DNA of 64,000 nucleotides from Superficieibacter electus (lineage in GTDB: Bacteria; Pseudomonadota; Gammaproteobacteria; Enterobacterales; Enterobacteriaceae): positions 124,001 to 188,000 of the forward strand of contig NZ_PQGD01000005.1 of the NCBI RefSeq assembly GCF_002915575.1, read 5' to 3'. The notes under the pieces were generated by a model. That model was not told the DNA's origin, ran no database searches, and saw only the letters and a list, made by a program, of their open reading frames with translations. Positions 60,872 to 64,000 of this stretch are shown here, one piece after another. Both the position numbers and the translations under genes were made by a program. Position 1 is the first letter of the stretch. Each line of letters opens with the position of its first letter.

Positions 60872-62746
60872 ATGATGGACAACCTACGTACGGCGGCTAA
60901 CAGCCTCGTACTCAAGATTATTTTCGTTATCATTATTGTGTCGTTCATTTTGACCGGCGTAAGCAGCTACCTGATTGGCGGTAACAATAATTACGCCGCA
61001 AAAGTGAACGGCCAGGAAATTGGTCGTCAGCAGTTTGAAAATGCCGTGGCCAGCGAGCGTAACCAGCGCCAGCAGCAGATGGGCGATCAGTTTTCGGAAC
61101 TGGCGTCTAACGAAAACTACATCAGAGATATGCGCCAGCAGGTGCTCAGCCGTCTGGTTGACGAAGCGCTCCTCGACCAGTACGCCCGCGAACTGGGGCT
61201 GGGTATTAGCGACGATCAGGTCAAAAAGGCCATTTTCTCGACTCAGGCTTTCCAGAGTAACGGTCAGTTCGACAACACTCGTTATAACGAACTGGTTAAC
61301 CGCATGGGAATGACTGCCGATCAATATGCCCAGGCGCTGCGTAATCAACTGGTTACTCAGCAATTGATTAACGCCGTCGTCGGCACCGATTTTATGCTGC
61401 CGGGGGAAACCGACGAACTGGCGTCGCTGGTCTCACAGCAGCGTGTCGTCCGTGAAGCCACTATCGATGTCAATGCGCTGGTCGCCAAACAGCAGGCCAG
61501 CGATGCGGAGATTCAGGCCGCCTATGAGCAGAATAAAGGCCAGTTTGTTTCGCCTGAGCAGTTCCGCGTAAGCTACATCAAAATGGACGCGGCCTCGATG
61601 CAGCAAAACGCCTCTGACGACGAGATTCAGGCATACTACGACGAGCATCAGGATTTGTTTACCCAATCCGCACGTAACCGCTACAGCGTTATCCAGACAA
61701 AAACCGAAGCCGATGCAAAGGCGGTGCTGGACGAGCTGAATAAGGGCGCAGACTTTGCCACCGTGGCGAAAGAAAAATCCACCGATATCATCTCTGCCCG
61801 TAACGGCGGTGATATCGGCTGGTTGGATGATGCAGGTACGCTGCCAGAGCTGAAAGGCGCTGGCCTGAAAGAAAAAGGGCAGATCTCCGGGGTGATTAAA
61901 TCATCCGTTGGTTTCCTGGTGGCTCGTCTTGATGACACTCAGCCTGCGAAAGTGAAACCGCTGGCAGAAGCGCGTGATGACATCGCCGCCAAAGTGAAGC
62001 AGGAAAAAGGGCTGGACGCTTACTTTGCCCTGCAACAGAAAGTCAGCGAGGCCGCCAGCAATGACAATGAATCATTGGCTGGTGCGGAACAGGCGGCTGG
62101 CATCAAAGCCGTGGAAACCGGCTGGTTTGACCGCAACAGCCTGCCCGCAGAGCTGAACTTCAAGCCAGTTTCCGACGCTATCTTCAGCGGCGCGCTGGTG
62201 GGGCAGAACGGTACGCCGGGCAGCAACTCAGACATCATCACTGTTGATGGCGATCGTGCGTTTGTTATTCGCGTGAGCGAGCACAAAGCGGAAGCTGTAA
62301 AACCGCTGGCTGAGGTGAGAGATCTGGTGGCAGAAAGCGTCAGACGTGAGAAAGCCACTCAGCAGGCGAAGCTGGATGCAGAAAAACTGCTGACCGCGCT
62401 GCAAACCGGTAAAGGTGATGAAGCAATGAAAGCTGCTGGACTGAGCTTCGGCGAGGCGAAAACGCTTAGCCGTACGGGTCAGGACCCGGTAAGTCAGGCC
62501 GCCTTTACGCTGGCACTACCAGCAAACGGTAAGCCTTCTTATGGTACCGCCAATGATATGCAGGGAAATATTGTCCTGTTGGCGCTGGATGACGTTAAAG
62601 CCGGAACCATGCCGGACGATCAGAAAAAAGCAATGGTACAGGGCATTACGCGTAACAATGCTCAGATCGCCTTTGAAGCCCTGATGAGTAACCTGCGTAA
62701 GCAAGCCAAAATCAAGTATGGCGACATTGTTGAGCAGCAACAATAA
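60872..62746 (+). CDS. ppiD: PpiD, periplasmic folding chaperone
   Basis: 624 residues. One N-terminal membrane anchor (about 13-35), a SurA-like N-terminal chaperone region, a parvulin-type domain near 266-355 (RYSVIQTKTEADAKAVLDELNKG...) that is enzymatically weak in E. coli, and a second parvulin-like C-terminal part. It sits next to the Sec translocon and assists proteins leaving SecYEG. Two ATG codons at 60872 and 60875 are possible starts. Confidence 0.96.
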   Translation: MMDNLRTAANSLVLKIIFVIIIVSFILTGVSSYLIGGNNNYAAKVNGQEIGRQQFENAVASERNQRQQQMGDQFSELASNENYIRDMRQQVLSRLVDEALLDQYARELGLGISDDQVKKAIFSTQAFQSNGQFDNTRYNELVNRMGMTADQYAQALRNQLVTQQLINAVVGTDFMLPGETDELASLVSQQRVVREATIDVNALVAKQQASDAEIQAAYEQNKGQFVSPEQFRVSYIKMDAASMQQNASDDEIQAYYDEHQDLFTQSARNRYSVIQTKTEADAKAVLDELNKGADFATVAKEKSTDIISARNGGDIGWLDDAGTLPELKGAGLKEKGQISGVIKSSVGFLVARLDDTQPAKVKPLAEARDDIAAKVKQEKGLDAYFALQQKVSEAASNDNESLAGAEQAAGIKAVETGWFDRNSLPAELNFKPVSDAIFSGALVGQNGTPGSNSDIITVDGDRAFVIRVSEHKAEAVKPLAEVRDLVAESVRREKATQQAKLDAEKLLTALQTGKGDEAMKAAGLSFGEAKTLSRTGQDPVSQAAFTLALPANGKPSYGTANDMQGNIVLLALDDVKAGTMPDDQKKAMVQGITRNNAQIAFEALMSNLRKQAKIKYGDIVEQQQ

Positions 62747-62786
62747 CGAGGCTGCTTCCAGAATTTTGCAACTCGTTGCAATAACT

Positions 62787-62810
62787 AAAGGCCGCTTTCG
62801 CGGCCTTTTC
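62787..62810 (+). terminator. Rho-independent terminator after ppiD
   Basis: Stem AAAGGCCGC / GCGGCCTTT with loop TTTC, followed by TCC. Confidence 0.8.
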
Positions 62811-62819
62811 CATTTTTAA

Positions 62820-63266
<447 letters not shown>

Positions 63267-63312
63267 ATTTCATTCAAAGAGTTGCATGGCGGCAAATTTT
63301 TGCCAGACTAAA

Positions 63313-63327
63313 GAGGTCATACCAGTG
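63313..63327. promoter_or_regulatory. FadR-type operator before fadM
   Basis: On the minus strand the core reads CTGGTATGACC (63325-63315), matching the FadR core CTGGTACGACC of E. coli fadB in 10 of 11 bases. fadM is a known FadR-repressed gene in E. coli. The site lies within a dyad AGAGGTCA...TGACCTCT (63312-63338). Confidence 0.65.
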
Positions 63328-63370
63328 GTGTGACCTCTGTCTCTATTACAACAATAAAGGTTAACGCGCT

Positions 63371-63775
63371 ATGCAGACTCAAATTAAAGTTCGGGGTTAT
63401 CACCTCGATGTTTATCAACATGTTAATAACGCCCGCTACCTGGAGTTTCTGGAAGAAGCACGCTGGGATGGGCTGGAAAGCAGCGATAGTTTTCAGTGGA
63501 TGACCGCGCACCATATCGCTTTTGTCGTGGTTAATATCAATATTAATTACCGGCGTCCGGCAGTGTTGAGCGATCTTCTCACTATAACCAGCGAACTCCG
63601 GCAGCTTAACGGTAAGAGCGGAATTCTCAGCCAGGTCGTAACGCTTGAGCCAGAAGGCCAGGTTGTCGCCGACGCGTTAATCACCTTTGTGTGTATTGAT
63701 TTGAAAACCCAGAAAGCACTGGCGCTGGAGGGGGAACTGCGGGAGAAACTGGAAGCGATGATGCCGGGAGAATAA
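63371..63775 (+). CDS. fadM: FadM (YbaW), long-chain acyl-CoA thioesterase III
   Basis: 134 residues, single hot-dog domain of the 4-hydroxybenzoyl-CoA thioesterase type with VRGYHLDVYQHVNNARYLEFLEEARW. In E. coli it hydrolyses 3,5-tetradecadienoyl-CoA formed during oleate breakdown. AAAGG lies upstream of ATG 63371. It is about two residues longer than the E. coli protein. Confidence 0.95.
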   Translation: MQTQIKVRGYHLDVYQHVNNARYLEFLEEARWDGLESSDSFQWMTAHHIAFVVVNININYRRPAVLSDLLTITSELRQLNGKSGILSQVVTLEPEGQVVADALITFVCIDLKTQKALALEGELREKLEAMMPGE

Positions 63776-63805
63776 CGCTTGCCGTGCCAGTAATGCCCGG
63801 GGTAC

Positions 63806-63980
63806 GACGCTTGCTCGGGTGGTGTTTTGCCCGGCGGCGCTGGCGCTTGCGCGGGCCTACGGGGGATGACGCTTGCTCGGGTGGTGTTTTACCCGGCGGC
63901 GCTGGCGCTTGCGCGGGCCTACGGGGGATGACGCTGGCTCGGGTGATGGTTTTGCCCGGCGGCGCTGGCGCGGCCTGTGG
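63806..63980. repeat. 62-bp tandem repeat with REP-like palindromes, about 2.8 copies
   Basis: Copies begin at 63806, 63868 and 63930 (each with GACGCTTGCTCGGGTG or a near match), giving a period of 62. Each contains the REP-like string CCCGGCGGCGCTGGCG ... GGGCCTAC. The third copy has lost about 12 bases and drifts. No gene is recognised from 63776 to the window end; on the minus strand, a TAA at 63986-63984 after GATCTCCAGCAG might end a gene lying outside. Confidence 0.8.
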
Positions 63981-64000
63981 TACTTACTGCTGGAGATCAC

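Noticed and set aside
63776-63980. CRISPR array or coding repeat after fadM
   Set aside because: The 62-bp units are contiguous without unique spacers and contain REP palindromes.
63984-64000. 3' end of a minus-strand gene (possibly queC)
   Set aside because: Only four codons and a stop would be visible, and they do not match the usual QueC ending; unsupported.

Overview
The window is a chromosomal segment from an enteric bacterium (Enterobacteriaceae). The backbone follows the Escherichia coli order yajC-secD-secF ... tsx-yajI-nrdR-ribD-ribH-nusB-thiL ... yajO-dxs-ispA-xseB-thiI ... yajL-panE-yajQ ... yajR ... cyoEDCBA-ampG-yajG-bolA-tig-clpP-clpX-lon-hupB-ppiD-ybaV-fadM. It is not E. coli: yajD and pgpA are missing from their usual places, Tsx and HU-beta differ in detail, and the REP elements are of the type shared by Salmonella, Citrobacter, Enterobacter and Klebsiella. 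The genus cannot be fixed from this sequence alone. No rRNA, tRNA, CRISPR array, prophage or insertion sequence was seen.

Four blocks of accessory genes interrupt the backbone. (A) 3167-13613, between secF and tsx: an orphan YcxB-like membrane protein, then a minus-strand operon reading lacI - sugar-binding protein - two ABC permeases - GH127 - ABC ATPase - GH125 - GH43. This looks like import of an oligosaccharide followed by cytoplasmic removal of arabinofuranosyl and alpha-mannosyl residues. (B) 25573-34192, between thiI and yajL: a DoxX / MoaF-like pair divergent from an HxlR regulator, then an L-idonate/hexonate locus (ManD-type enolase-superfamily dehydratase divergent from IdnO-like, two MFS anion transporters, IdnD-like and a GntR regulator). 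(C) 36385-37275: a membrane-anchored alpha/beta hydrolase between yajQ and yajR. (D) 39058-45437, between yajR and cyoE: a DUF2961/GH172 enzyme, a GPH-family symporter, a LacI regulator, and paralogs of L-fucose isomerase and fucose mutarotase.

Block D is the most interesting part. Two copies of one 18-bp palindrome (TGCTAACTCGAGTTAGCA), one before the GH172 gene and one before the FucI-like gene, tie the genes into a single regulon of the embedded LacI protein, and a consensus CRP site lies about 60 bp upstream of the FucI promoter. GH172 members release D-arabinofuranose or D-fructofuranose, and FucI also isomerises D-arabinose, so a D-arabinofuranoside catabolic system is a reasonable reading. 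Block A also has a LacI operator over its promoter and a CRP-like site about 60 bp upstream, so both systems appear to be induced by substrate and repressed by better carbon sources. Hairpins between genes recur in the accessory operons and may set different expression levels of neighbouring genes.

The remainder is housekeeping: protein export (SecDF-YajC), riboflavin, thiamine and isoprenoid synthesis, cytochrome bo3 oxidase, muropeptide recycling, and the chaperone/protease cluster tig-clpPX-lon with recognisable heat-shock promoters before clpP and lon.
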